Shown here piece after piece: positions 36,543 through 45,984 of a DNA stretch of 64,000 nt. The stretch's first letter is position 1, and each line of letters opens with the position of its first letter. Source of the stretch: an uncultured Clostridia bacterium. GTDB taxonomy: Bacteria > Bacillota > Clostridia > TANB77 > CAG-508. Under the pieces are notes generated by a model that saw only the letters and a program-made list of their open reading frames with translations, searched no databases and was not told where the DNA came from. The position numbers and the translations under genes are program-made. The DNA is taken from the NCBI GenBank assembly GCA_934167965.1, contig CAKPMJ010000003.1, positions 124,001-188,000 on the forward strand, written 5' to 3'.

Positions 36543-37650
36543 CTATTTTACAAAAATTGTTCTTTTTCTATTTCCACTAATATTTAATAATAGCCCTATA
36601 CACATAAAACTTGTAATCATAGCACTACCACCATAACTCACAAACAATAATGGTACTCCTGTAATTGGAAGTAGTCCCATTGTCATCCCTATATTTTCAG
36701 TCATATGGAATAATAAAATTCCGCTTATCCCTGCTGCAATATAAGAGCCTTCATCATCTTTCGCGGTTTTTGCTACAAACAATGCTTTAGTTATTAAAAA
36801 CACATATATAAATACTGTTGCTCCTGCTACAATAAATCCCATTTCCTCTCCAATTAAAGAAAATATAAAGTCGGTAGTTTTAGGGGATAAATATCCTAAT
36901 TGTGTTTGGTTACCATTTAACAGTCCCATTCCAGTAAGCTCCCCTGCTCCTATGGCCAATTTTGATTGTATTATATTATATCCTGAACCTTTAGGGTCTG
37001 ATTCTGGATTCAAAAATACATCTATTCTTGTTTTTACATGGTCTGGAAGCACAAATTTATATGCTAGAGGAACTGCTATTACAACAATTATTGCTGCAAT
37101 TATTATATATTTCTTATCTATACCTGCAACAAATAGCATCATTGCAAATGCTACTACATATGCTGTAGCTGTACCATAGTCTGGTTGCAATACTATTAAC
37201 ACTACAGGTAAAGCTAATGTCCCAATCACTATTGCTAATTTTGTTATTCTATTTATTTCTTCTTTACCACTTTGTTGTATTCTACTTATAACATATGTTA
37301 GAAATAATATTACAGATACTTTTGCAAGCTCTCCTGGTTGTAAAGAAAAGAATCCTATATTAAACCAACTGCTTGCGCCATTAATAGATTTTGTAAATAA
37401 TACTGCTATTAATAATATTATTGAAATACCGGTAAAAAATCGGTGAGAGTTTTACTAATATTTCATAATCTATAAATGTAAATGCAATCATTATTACAAT
37501 ACTTACAGCTATCCATATTAACTGTTTTTTAAAATTATCGAAATTGGTTGATTGTGTAGCTGAATACAATGCAACAGATCCTATTATGCATAGTATTAAA
37601 GCAGCTATTAAAATCCACCATTCTATATTTTTCAAAATACTCTTATTCAT
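36543..37650 (-). CDS. rodA: RodA SEDS glycosyltransferase, requires +1 shift at CGG
   Basis: RodA polymerises cell-wall glycan in elongation. Frame 0 encodes two membrane helices (IEWWILIAALILCIIGSVAL) up to SPIFY, then TAC CGG TAT at 37434-37426. Read straight it stops at 37381. Skipping C at 37431 gives GISIILLLIAVLF and then the SEDS signature NGASSWFNIGFFSLQPGE, the catalytic-region QPDYGTATA and the C-terminal GGSAMITSFMCIGLLLN, all in one open frame to 36543. The corrected length, 368 residues, is that of normal RodA. I start at the ATG at 37650, overlapping minE; a GTG two codons upstream is possible. Shift inferred; identity certain. Confidence 0.92.
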
Positions 37651-38161
37651 TTTCACTCTCTTTTTCAGGATTATTTTCTTTTTGTTCTTCTTTTACAATC
37701 TCTGTTTCTTCTGTTTTATCACTTTTTTCTTGAACCTGCTCGTCCTTTTCTTCTACTTTTTTAATGTCACCTTCGTTATTTTCTGTTTTAGGTTGTTCTG
37801 TTTCTTCTTTTTTATCCTCTTTTTTCTCTTCCTCGGTCTTGTTTTTCTCTGTCATTTTCTTTGCTTTTTCTTTAATATTTATTATAGGTATATTAGCATA
37901 TAATGCAGGTGCTCCTTGTGTTCCATCTTCATTCTCTGCATTTGTTAGTCTAACATCCATTGATTCTTCATCTATATCTATATACTTTTTTATTACTTCA
38001 ATTATTTCATGTCTCATTAAATCTAAAAAATCTACTGATACGTTTGCTCTATCTTGCATTAAAACTAATTGAAGTCTTTCTTTAGCTGTTTCCTTTGAAC
38101 TTGCAGCTATAGCCTCTCTTTTATTAGCTTTTTTAAAAAATTTCATTATGTTATCAAACAT
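37643..38161 (-). CDS. minE: Cell-division topological factor MinE with long acidic tail
   Basis: The first 95 or so residues are MinE (AKERLQLVLMQDRANVSVDF and MRHEIIEVIKKYIDID). A further 70-residue tail rich in E and K (highly charged, disordered) is unusual. MinE stimulates MinD ATPase to confine division to midcell. Follows minD, and its end overlaps the start of rodA. Confidence 0.93.
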   Translation of the reverse strand: MFDNIMKFFKKANKREAIAASSKETAKERLQLVLMQDRANVSVDFLDLMRHEIIEVIKKYIDIDEESMDVRLTNAENEDGTQGAPALYANIPIINIKEKAKKMTEKNKTEEEKKEDKKEETEQPKTENNEGDIKKVEEKDEQVQEKSDKTEETEIVKEEQKENNPEKESENE

Positions 38162-38201
38162 TGTTACCTCCTCTTTTTATTTATAAGAGGTTATTCCTCT
38201 A

Positions 38202-38999
38202 TTATTTATTTTTTTTTAAAAGCCTTTTTATTTTTGCCCAAAAGCCCTTTTCTCTTCCTGGAATTGTTACTTCTATGTTCTCTCCTAATACTCTTTTTGC
38301 AATTTCTAAATAAGCTTTTCCTGATGGAGCCTTTTTATTTTGAATAACAGGTTCTCCTTTGTTTGTTTGTGTTATTATGTACTCATCATCTGGTACTACT
38401 CCTATTAAGTCAATTGATAATAAATCTACTATGTCGTCAACATCCATCATTTCACCCTTTTTAACCATGTTTGGTCTTATTCTATTTATAACTAATTCTG
38501 GATTTTTTACTTCTGCTGACTCTAATAGTCCTATTATTCTATCTGCATCCCTTATTGATGATATCTCTGCTGTTGTTACTACAATTGCTCTATCTGCTCC
38601 TGCAATTGCATTTTTAAATCCTTGTTCTATTCCTGCTGGGCAATCTACAAGTATATAGTCAAATTCCTCTTTTAGCTTGTCTGTTATACTTCTCATTTGT
38701 TCTTCATTTACTGCTGATTTATCTCTTGTTTGTGCAGCTGGTAATAGGTATAATTCTTTAAATCTCTTATCTTTTATTAATGCTTGTCTTAATTTGCATT
38801 TTTCTTCTACAACATCTACTATGTCATATACTATTCTGTTTTCTAGTCCCATTACTACGTCTAAATTTCTTAATCCAATGTCTGTATCAATTAATGCAAC
38901 TTTCTTTCCTTCTAATGCTAAACTCGATCCTAAATTTGCTGTTGTTGTTGTTTTTCCTACTCCACCTTTTCCTGATGTAATAACTATAACTTCTCCCAT
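38202..38999 (-). CDS. minD: Septum-site determining ATPase MinD
   Basis: A 265-residue deviant-Walker ATPase: VITSGKGGVGKTTTTANLGS at the N-terminus, the FDYILVDCPAGIEQGF motif, and a C-terminal amphipathic lysine-rich membrane-targeting helix (GFWAKIKRLLKKNK). First gene of minD-minE-rodA-dusB-aspS. No minC is adjacent. Confidence 0.97.
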   Translation of the reverse strand: MGEVIVITSGKGGVGKTTTTANLGSSLALEGKKVALIDTDIGLRNLDVVMGLENRIVYDIVDVVEEKCKLRQALIKDKRFKELYLLPAAQTRDKSAVNEEQMRSITDKLKEEFDYILVDCPAGIEQGFKNAIAGADRAIVVTTAEISSIRDADRIIGLLESAEVKNPELVINRIRPNMVKKGEMMDVDDIVDLLSIDLIGVVPDDEYIITQTNKGEPVIQNKKAPSGKAYLEIAKRVLGENIEVTIPGREKGFWAKIKRLLKKNK

Positions 39000-39229
39000 A
39001 ATTTTCCTCCTTAGGATTTTTGAAAATTCTTATATTATAATATAATGATTTCGTTAAAAAGTCAATGAAATTGTCACAAAAACGTAAAATTTTTGTAATA
39101 TTTTTGTATCATTTCACTTTTTGTTACTTACATCCACTATTTAATAAATTTTACAAAAAATAAATTAGCCAAAATTATAATAATATTGACTAATTTACTT
39201 TACAAAAATACTCTATTTAATTTTTTCTA

Positions 39230-40231
39230 TTATTTTATTTTTTCAATTTCTTCTCTATTTAATTTTGTTATTTGCATGATTTGTTCTATTGGCATATTAA
39301 GTCCTAGCATTTCTTTAGCAATTCTAATCTTTTCTTGCCTTTTCCCTTCCTTTTTCCCTTCCTTTTTTCCTTCCTTTTTTCCTTCCTTTTTTCCTTCCTT
39401 TTTTCCTTCTTCTAGTCCTTCTTTTAGTCCTTGTATTCTTCCTTCTTCTCTTCCCTCTTTTAAGCCTTCTCTTCGTCCTTCTTCTTTTCCTACTTCATTT
39501 GCATACTGCTTTATCGCTTTTTCATCCATTATATGTTTCATTCTTAGTCTTGCTAATTCTCTTTCTCTTTCATCTTGCTGAATTTTATTTAATTCGTTTT
39601 TTGCCTCTTTGATATCTTCATTTTCTTTCATATCTTCTTCACCTACTTTTTCAGGATATAATAAGAACTTTGCCCATATCTTTAATTTGTCATTCTTGTC
39701 TATCTGTTCATTATCCAAAGCCTTTATTAACTTTGGTAATTCAATTATATGCAACTCTAACATTTCTGTCAATACTTTTTTACTAAATTCCTCTTCTTTT
39801 ATCTCCCATTTAGTGTGACTTTTTGGTATGTCTTTTAAATTGTCTAATTCAAATTCTGCAATTAATATTAATATCGTTTTATTTAATTTATTGTAATCTT
39901 CTCCCTCATGTATCTCTCCTGCATATAGTTTACTCCAATAATATAATATCCTTTTTTCTATGTTTGCATACTTTATTACCTGCATTTCTACATTACATAC
40001 AGCTTTCTCATCTAATCGTACTTTTAAATCTAATATTCCTACTTTATCATCATGTAAGTCTTTTTCTAATATTGGTGTCTCATTTAGTTTTACTGTTTGT
40101 ACTTTATTAGATAGTATACTATTAATTAGTCCTTTTGTGATTTTTTCATTTCCTATATGTCCAAATATTCTTTTGAATACATAATCATTTGTTGGCTTTA
40201 ATGCCTCTTCTATTTCTTTTTGTTTTGCTAT
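39230..40231 (-). CDS. Rpn-family PD-(D/E)XK nuclease, apparent ATA start
   Basis: A 333-residue member of the recombination-promoting nuclease/putative transposase family: KPTNDYVFKRIFGHIGNEK, then catalytic GILDLKVRLDEKAVCNVEMQ with D and ExQ of the PD-(D/E)XK core. No ATG, GTG or TTG precedes the catalytic core in frame; the first is at 39985, after it. An ATA (40231) lies seven bases after a perfect AGGAGG, so I take it as the start (ATT at 40234 is alternative). The C-terminus contains KKEG repeats from a 12-base tandem repeat and a final helical region. Such genes are usually multi-copy and mobile. Confidence 0.78.
   Translation of the reverse strand: MAKQKEIEEALKPTNDYVFKRIFGHIGNEKITKGLINSILSNKVQTVKLNETPILEKDLHDDKVGILDLKVRLDEKAVCNVEMQVIKYANIEKRILYYWSKLYAGEIHEGEDYNKLNKTILILIAEFELDNLKDIPKSHTKWEIKEEEFSKKVLTEMLELHIIELPKLIKALDNEQIDKNDKLKIWAKFLLYPEKVGEEDMKENEDIKEAKNELNKIQQDERERELARLRMKHIMDEKAIKQYANEVGKEEGRREGLKEGREEGRIQGLKEGLEEGKKEGKKEGKKEGKKEGKKEGKRQEKIRIAKEMLGLNMPIEQIMQITKLNREEIEKIK
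39340..39410 (-). repeat. 12-base tandem repeat encoding KKEG units
   Basis: About five to six copies of a C/T-rich 12-mer (CCTTCCTTTTTT class on the plus strand), encoding GKKEGKKEGKKEG within the Rpn-like gene. Copy number can change by whole codons, so length variation would keep the frame. Confidence 0.85.
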
Positions 40232-40424
40232 AATTATTCCTCCTTTGATGTTTTATTTTCTTTTTGATTTTTTTGGCGAATTGCCTTTAGATCTTTGAAT
40301 TAAATTTTCTTGAATAGAGTATTTTATTTCCATATATTACCATATAAGGTTATTCTTTGTCAGCTATTGATTTTAATTTATTAATATTTTTACTTAATTT
40401 GAATATATTTTTATGGGTGATGTT

Positions 40425-40937
40425 ATGAATAAAAAAAAAATTAAAACTTTTATTATTATGACTATATTAGTTCTCATTTTAGGCACTCTTTTACATTTTA
40501 CTTATGAATGGTCAAATAATAACTCCTTTATAGGTATATTCAGTGCTACAAATGAAAGCACATGGGAACATTTAAAGCTTGCATTCTTTCCAATGCTTAT
40601 AACTGGAATTATCAGTTATTTTTATATAAAAGATATCTCTAATAACTTTATTGAGGGATTAACAGTTGGTATATTGGTGTCTATGTTATTTATTGTCGTT
40701 TTCTTTTATGGATACCAACTAATATTAGGCAACGACTATTTTATCCTTGATATCTTAGATTTTATAATTGGTATTTGTTTAGGTGAATTTATTTTTTACA
40801 CAATCGTATCTATGGAAAATTACTCTTCTTTTTATACAAAGTTAATATGTTTTACTATTTTGGCTATATTACTTGTTTTATTTATTGTTTTTACTTTTTA
40901 CCCACCTAACTATGGAATTTTTGTTAGTCCTATATAA
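40425..40937 (+). CDS. DUF6512-like membrane protein
   Basis: A 170-residue protein with five to six hydrophobic segments, including the family-like motif FSATNESTWEHLKLAFFPM after the first. Start at 40425 after GGGTGATG; four codons upstream to another ATG are possible. It stands alone on the plus strand. Function unknown. Confidence 0.75.
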   Translation: MNKKKIKTFIIMTILVLILGTLLHFTYEWSNNNSFIGIFSATNESTWEHLKLAFFPMLITGIISYFYIKDISNNFIEGLTVGILVSMLFIVVFFYGYQLILGNDYFILDILDFIIGICLGEFIFYTIVSMENYSSFYTKLICFTILAILLVLFIVFTFYPPNYGIFVSPI

Positions 40938-40940
40938 TGC

Positions 40941-40968
40941 AAAAAGATGCTAATTTTAGCATCTTTTT
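40941..40968. terminator. Bidirectional terminator
   Basis: AAAAAGATGCTAA (40941-40953) pairs with TTAGCATCTTTTT (40956-40968) with flanking T runs on both strands; it ends the plus-strand membrane gene and the converging prepilin-like array. Confidence 0.88.
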
Positions 40969-40970
40969 CA

Positions 40971-41990
40971 TTATATTTTAAAACTTCCCATAGAAATTGG
41001 ATCTGTATATCCATATTTATTAGTTGGAATATATATTTTATACGTTCCTGATGTTAACGTTTCTTCTCCTGTGTATATTGTAGATTTTTTCTTAATAGTT
41101 ACTTCTGGTAATAAATCTAGTATTTCTTTTGCCGTAGTCTCACTAGTTACGCCTTCTAGATTACAATAGACACTATTTTCTTGTTTAACAAATTTATATT
41201 TTGAATTTATAAAGTTCTGTGGCAAATTGTCTAGAAACTCTTCAACAATTAATTTATATCCAATTACTTTTATTTTATTTGGATCTATAGCATAATGATT
41301 TTGAACTACTTTTTCTCCTCCAACATGATACTCTCCTATATAATTACTATCAGACTTAACTTCTCTATTTTTTCCTTGTACTTCTTCTTGAAAATCTTTA
41401 TCACTAATATAAGCATCATGAGTCACATCCATCGCTTCTTTTATATAATTAGGTAAATAGAATGCATATTGCACTAAATATGTAGATAAATAACTAACAT
41501 CACTCCCATCAATTTCTCCATCACCAGTTATATCACCATATAACACTGTTCTTGCAACTTCTTTTCCGTTTTTTTCTATCTTCATTCCAGTTGCTATTTT
41601 CAAATCAACTTTTTCTTCATCACTTATTTCCAATTCTGTTGAATTACTATTTTCATATTTAGTAATTCCTACCACTTTATATCCATCAGGCATTGCATCT
41701 TCTAATTGTTTTACTGTATCTCCTAATTCAATTCCTGTAATCATTCCATATTTGCATTTATACTTTGAATTATTTATTATAAAATGTGAATCTAAATCCA
41801 TGTCAGTTAATGTAATTTCTTCTTGTATTTGCGCTTCATCTGTTTTAGTCTTTGCTTCAGCAGCCTTTTTTAAAATTCCATTTTCTCCTGACAACATTGC
41901 TATTGCTACTCCTGCTAATATTAGCAACACTATTATCGTTATTACTAATGCTATTAATGTTATACCCTCTTGTTTTTTTCTACTTTTCAT
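40971..41990 (-). CDS. Prepilin-like surface protein with dockerin repeats
   Basis: A 339-residue protein. A short basic leader MKSRKKQEG is followed by the prepilin helix GITLIALVITIIVLLILAG (cleavage expected after G9), then the charged helix ENGILKKAAEAKTKT. Residues about 155-215 form a dockerin-like pair of calcium loops (GDITGDGEIDGSDVSYLSTY and MDVTHDAYISDKDF). A short C-terminal beta domain ends GSFKI. Start eight bases after AAGGAG. Last gene of a three-gene array of related proteins. It probably builds a pilus-like or secreted surface structure; the dockerin partner is not in the window. Confidence 0.82.
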   Translation of the reverse strand: MKSRKKQEGITLIALVITIIVLLILAGVAIAMLSGENGILKKAAEAKTKTDEAQIQEEITLTDMDLDSHFIINNSKYKCKYGMITGIELGDTVKQLEDAMPDGYKVVGITKYENSNSTELEISDEEKVDLKIATGMKIEKNGKEVARTVLYGDITGDGEIDGSDVSYLSTYLVQYAFYLPNYIKEAMDVTHDAYISDKDFQEEVQGKNREVKSDSNYIGEYHVGGEKVVQNHYAIDPNKIKVIGYKLIVEEFLDNLPQNFINSKYKFVKQENSVYCNLEGVTSETTAKEILDLLPEVTIKKKSTIYTGEETLTSGTYKIYIPTNKYGYTDPISMGSFKI

Positions 41991-42017
41991 TTTTACTTCT
42001 CCTTTATAAATAATTAT

Positions 42018-42986
42018 TTATATTAGTTTTATCTTAAATATTAATTGTGTAATACCATATTTTTCTTCTATGTCTATAAATATCTCTATTAAAGAACTAT
42101 CTTCGGGTAATACCTCATCATCTCCCAATAATTTTCTCTTGCTTTTTATTTTACTGTTGTTTAACAGGCTAGTTACTTCACTTACTTTAGTTCCTTTTGG
42201 TACTTTTAGTATATATGTTCCATTCTCTTCATCATAATCAAAGCTAGCATTTATTTTTGTCAACTCAGATGACACACTATCAACATATTCCTTCTCTGCA
42301 GCACTTTGTCCTAGTTTTTTCATACTACTTGGGTTAGTCGCATATGAATTTTGAATCTTTATACTTTCATTACCTATTGCCTCCGATATCAAATTGCTAT
42401 CTTCCATACTTATGTTTCCATCGTGATTTGTATCCATCGCTGCTTTTATAAAGTCTTTAAGTTCCATAGTTCTAGAACTCAAATACGATTGTACGTCAAT
42501 TGTATCTGTCCCATTGATTGTACCTGTACAATTAACATCGCCAAATAAAACTATCCTTGCATATTCTTTGTTGTTTTTTTCTACAACCATTCCTGTTGCT
42601 AATACTAAACTATTTTTATCCTCTGTTATATTTACATCAATTTTATTACTAAAATCATATTTTTTTGTTATTGTATACCCTTCAGGCAATGACGACTCTA
42701 ATTGAATTACAGTTGTCCCTTCTTCTATTCCTGTAATCATTCCATATTTACATTTATATTTTGAATTATTTATTATAAAATGTGAATCTAAGTCCATATC
42801 TGTCAGCGTAGTTTCTTCTCTCTTCTGTCCTTCCTCTGTTTTTGTCTTTGCCTCTGCTGCTTTCCTTAATATTCCATTTTCTCCTGACAACATTGCTATT
42901 GCCACTCCTGCTAAAATTAGCAATACTATTATTGTTATTACTAGTGCTATTAGAGTTATACCTATTTCTTTTCTTATATTTCTCAT
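42018..42986 (-). CDS. Prepilin-like surface protein with dockerin repeats
   Basis: A 322-residue relative of the preceding protein: GITLIALVITIIVLLILAG helix, the shared SKYKCKYGMITGIEEG module, dockerin-like loops GDVNCTGTINGTDTIDVQSY and MDTNHDGNISMEDSNL, and a C-terminal module with a NGTYILKVPKGTKVSEV segment. The frame is intact throughout. Start after AGAGGAAATAAATA. Middle gene of the array. Confidence 0.82.
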   Translation of the reverse strand: MRNIRKEIGITLIALVITIIVLLILAGVAIAMLSGENGILRKAAEAKTKTEEGQKREETTLTDMDLDSHFIINNSKYKCKYGMITGIEEGTTVIQLESSLPEGYTITKKYDFSNKIDVNITEDKNSLVLATGMVVEKNNKEYARIVLFGDVNCTGTINGTDTIDVQSYLSSRTMELKDFIKAAMDTNHDGNISMEDSNLISEAIGNESIKIQNSYATNPSSMKKLGQSAAEKEYVDSVSSELTKINASFDYDEENGTYILKVPKGTKVSEVTSLLNNSKIKSKRKLLGDDEVLPEDSSLIEIFIDIEEKYGITQLIFKIKLI

Positions 42987-43012
42987 TATTTATTTCCTCT
43001 TTCGATCTAAAT

Positions 43013-44168
43013 TTATACTAAATTTATTCCAAATGATAATTGATTTATTTCGTACTTTTCTTCTATATCAATAATCAAAGTTGCACCTTGTTCTGGAATT
43101 ATATCATTTTCCATTGTCACTCCTCTTTTTAATGAAATTTGGCTATTTTCTAATAAATTTGTCAAATCTGCTCCCGTTGTCCCCTTTGGTACCTTTAAAA
43201 CATATACTCCGCTATCTTCTTGTTCAAGTTTATATCCTTTTTTTGTAAATTCCTCTGGTAAATTGTTAATATATTCTTCAACTAACAATGGCATTCCCAT
43301 CACAATTATATCATCTGCTTTATTCACATATGCGTTTTGATTTATGATGATATTTACTCCACTTGAAAAATCTAAAGTTAATTTTTGAGTTTCTCTGCTT
43401 ATTATTCCAGCATGATTTACATCCATTGCTGCTTTTATAAACTTTTCTCTTTTATATGTAGATTCAATACATTTCTTTATGGATAGTGCATCTATAGCTG
43501 TTATCTTTCCGTCTCCATTAACATCACCAAATACAACTGTTCTCGCATATTCTTTTCCATCTTTTTCTATTACCATTCCCGTTCCTATTAATAGTTCTGT
43601 TTTATCTTCTGTTATATATGCATCAATACTCTTGCTTTCGTCATATTTTTTTGTTATCTCATACCCTTTTGGTAATGCACTTTCTAATTTATTTACAGTA
43701 TCTTTTAAGTCTATTCCTGTAACCATTCCATATCTACATTTATATTTTGAATTATTTGCTCTAAAATATTTTTCCAGTTCTATGTCTGAATCACTTATTC
43801 CATCTAAGCTTTCTACACTACCATTTTTCTTTATATTTACACTATTATTATCTTTTTTTACTATGTATCCTCCGGTCGCCATCACTTACCATATTTTCTT
43901 CCTCTATACCTAGTTTTCCTAATTCAGTTTTTAAAGTTTCTTCATTTACTTTTGCATCCTTATTTGTTATTGATGCCATACTTGCAATTTTTACTTGTTC
44001 TAAGAAATTAGATTCCTCTGTTTTCATCTTTGCCTCTGCCGCTTTTTTTAATATCCCGTTTTCTCCAGATAACATTGCTATTGCTACTCCTGCTAAAATT
44101 AATAGCACTATTATTGTTAATACTAGTGCTATGAGTGTTATTCCTTGTTTTTCTTTTAATCTCTTCAT
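43013..44168 (-). CDS. Prepilin-like dockerin protein, requires +1 shift at CGG
   Basis: First gene of the array. Frame 0 (98 codons from 44168) gives the prepilin helix and the segment ENMVSDGD, then GAC CGG AGG at 43877-43869 and a stop nine codons on. Skipping C at 43874 gives GGYIVKKDNNSVN and a further 286 residues with the shared module SKYKCRYGMVTGIDL, dockerin-like loops (GDVNGDGKITAIDALSIKK and MDVNHAGIISRET) and a C-terminal domain homologous to the neighbours; 384 residues in all. The shift must lie in the 40 bases where both frames are open. A recent pseudogene is the alternative, but the downstream frame is otherwise clean. Confidence 0.75.
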
Positions 44169-44352
44169 TTATTTTTATCCTCCTTTGTATTTTTAAAAAC
44201 GACATTTATCAATTTAATTTTACCATACGCACTTTTTTTAATCAATATTTTTCACTTATTTTATCAAATTAAAATATACCTTTATCAAATATAAAATCAT
44301 TTTCAAATATACTATAAAATATTATATTAATAAAAAGGAGTGTATATAATGT

Positions 44353-44682
44353 ATGAAGAATTTAGATATTAATGAACATATTGGTAAAATTTACTATGAA
44401 TATAGACAAAAAAATAACCTAACTCAAAGTCAGGTTGCTGAATTAATAGGAGTAGAACCACGACACATTAGTCAAATCGAACGCGGTTTTTCTAAAGGAA
44501 GTATTGATACTTTAATAAAACTATGTAATGTATATAAAATTACTCCCGATATAGTTTTATATGATTTATTAGATAAAGATATAAAAAATTCAATATCTAT
44601 ATATGATGAAAAATTTAAAAAATTAAGTAAAAAAGATAAAGAAACTGTTTTGCATCTTATTGATTATTTTTTATCAAAATAA
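44353..44682 (+). CDS. XRE-family transcriptional regulator, divergent from array 1
   Basis: A 109-residue protein with an N-terminal HTH of the Xre/Cro type: NLTQSQVAELIGVEPRHISQ and IERGFSKGSIDTLIKLCNVY. It is divergent from the first prepilin-like array and probably controls it; the second array (58.3 kb) has an equivalent divergent regulator. An alternative ATG four bases earlier gives only a seven-codon frame. Confidence 0.88.
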   Translation: MKNLDINEHIGKIYYEYRQKNNLTQSQVAELIGVEPRHISQIERGFSKGSIDTLIKLCNVYKITPDIVLYDLLDKDIKNSISIYDEKFKKLSKKDKETVLHLIDYFLSK

Positions 44683-44721
44683 AAAGCTTATAAATTCAAA
44701 ACTTTGAATTTATAAGCTTTT
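44682..44721. terminator. Bidirectional terminator between XRE gene and rpsR
   Basis: A long stem AAAAGCTTATAAATTCAAA (44682-44700) with its complement (44703-44721), A- and T-runs outside; serves both converging genes. Confidence 0.85.
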
Positions 44722-44730
44722 ATTTACCAA

Positions 44731-45015
44731 TTAGTCTTGTGTATATGGTAATATAGCTATTTGTCTAGCTCTTTTTATTGCTAAAGTAATATCTCTTTGA
44801 TGTTTTGCACATGCACCAGTTGTTCTTCTTGGTAATATCTTTCCTTTATCATTAATAAATTTCTTCATTATATCAAAATTCTTATAATCTAAAACAAAGT
44901 TTTTGTCACTGCATAAAGGACAAGCTTTTTTTCTTTGTTTTTTGAATTTTGGATTGAAATCATCATCATAATCATTTTTTCTATTATTATTTCTTTTATT
45001 CTTCTTGTCTGCCAT
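44731..45015 (-). CDS. rpsR: Ribosomal protein S18
   Basis: A 94-residue S18 with a basic N-terminal extension (KKNKRNNNRKND) and the C+ type zinc-site pattern CPLCSDK..CAKHQ; the core RRTTGACAKHQRDITLAIKR is diagnostic. Last gene of rpsF-ssb-rpsR. Confidence 0.97.
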   Translation of the reverse strand: MADKKNKRNNNRKNDYDDDFNPKFKKQRKKACPLCSDKNFVLDYKNFDIMKKFINDKGKILPRRTTGACAKHQRDITLAIKRARQIAILPYTQD

Positions 45016-45042
45016 TTATTTCACCCCTATTCTATATTTTTA

Positions 45043-45486
45043 TTAGAATGGTAAATCATCACTTGCAGAAACTTCAAAGTCTGAAGCTCCATCAGCTGCT
45101 GTATCCATTCCTCCTGGCATTGTTGATCCGAAAGCATTTTCAAAAGCTGCTCCTGAAGATTCTCCATCTCTTCTGCTATCAGCAAAATATACTTCTTCAG
45201 CTACTACTTCTGTTATGTAATGTCTTCCTTTATCATCATCCCATGTTCTTGTTTGTAGTCTTCCTATAACTCCTACTTGTTGACCCTTTTTAAAATATTT
45301 ACTACAAAATTCACCTTGTTTTCCCCAAGCTACTATATTAAAAAAGTCTGCTTGTCTTTCTTCTCCTTGACGTACAAATCTTCTATTTACTGCTAAAGAG
45401 AATGATGCTACTAAAGTGTTACTTGTTTGTGTGTATCTTACTTCTGGGTCTCTTGTTAATCTTCCCATTAAAATTACTTTATTCAT
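45043..45486 (-). CDS. ssb: Single-stranded DNA-binding protein
   Basis: A 147-residue SSB: N-terminal OB fold (MNKVILMGRLTRDPEVRYTQ, FNIVAWGKQGEFCSKYFKKG) and the acidic C-terminal tip DDLPF that recruits partners. Between rpsF and rpsR as usual. Confidence 0.97.
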   Translation of the reverse strand: MNKVILMGRLTRDPEVRYTQTSNTLVASFSLAVNRRFVRQGEERQADFFNIVAWGKQGEFCSKYFKKGQQVGVIGRLQTRTWDDDKGRHYITEVVAEEVYFADSRRDGESSGAAFENAFGSTMPGGMDTAADGASDFEVSASDDLPF

Positions 45487-45527
45487 AAATTTTCACTCAC
45501 CTTTCTTTTATTTAAAGGCCCCATTCT

Positions 45528-45812
45528 TTAATCTTCTTTTCTTACTACGATAAATTTTAATACTTCATCTGTAATTCTGTAATTTCTTTCTAATTCAGCT
45601 ATTGAATCAGGTTTTGCTTCAAAGTTGATTAACATGTATATAGCTTCTTTATTTTTCTTTATTTCATAAGCTAATCTTTTTTTACCCATGTTTTCAACAG
45701 ATTCTACTTTTCCGTTAGCATTTATTAATCCTGTAAATTTACTTTCTAAAGCCTTTACAGCTTCTTCAGTACAATTTGGATTAATAATGATTATACTTTC
45801 GTATTTATTCAT
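45528..45812 (-). CDS. rpsF: Ribosomal protein S6
   Basis: A 94-residue S6 starting MNKYESIIIINPNCTEEAV, with GKKRLAYEIKKNKEAIYMLI. Start at 45812 after GGAGGTGG; a GTG three codons upstream lies within the ribosome-binding site. First gene of the S6-SSB-S18 operon. Confidence 0.97.
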   Translation of the reverse strand: MNKYESIIIINPNCTEEAVKALESKFTGLINANGKVESVENMGKKRLAYEIKKNKEAIYMLINFEAKPDSIAELERNYRITDEVLKFIVVRKED

Positions 45813-45821
45813 TATTTCCAC

Positions 45822-45895
45822 CTCCTTTTGGCTTACAACCCACTTACATAGAAATGAGTAAGGTTCGTTATTTTTTTAACGTTTTTTATTTTACC
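45822..45895 (-). promoter_or_regulatory. Possible S6:S18 autoregulatory leader
   Basis: The rpsF 5' leader can pair as AACCTTACTCA..TGTAAGTGGGTT, with a hairpin just upstream of the ribosome-binding site. Firmicute rpsF leaders bind the S6:S18 complex through such an element. I did not confirm the conserved bulge, so this is tentative. Confidence 0.35.
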
Positions 45896-45984
45896 ACATT
45901 TTTCTAGTTTTGGCAAGGGGTTTATTGACATATCTTCATTTTTTGTATAAAATCTAATCAAAATTTATAATATAGGTGATAATT

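Noticed and set aside
36543..37650. rodA as an ordinary frameshifted pseudogene or assembly error
   Set aside because: Six frame breaks in the window all fall on an in-frame CGG, and no frame break occurs anywhere else. Random indels or errors would not select that one codon, and most sites are not in homopolymers.
39340..39410. CRISPR-like array
   Set aside because: The 12-base repeats have no spacers and code for KKEG units inside a gene. I saw no CRISPR array in the window.
43848..43888. Reassignment of CGG to another amino acid (for example Trp)
   Set aside because: A reassigned triplet would not change the reading frame. At every native in-frame CGG the protein continues in the +1 frame, so a simple codon reassignment does not explain the data.
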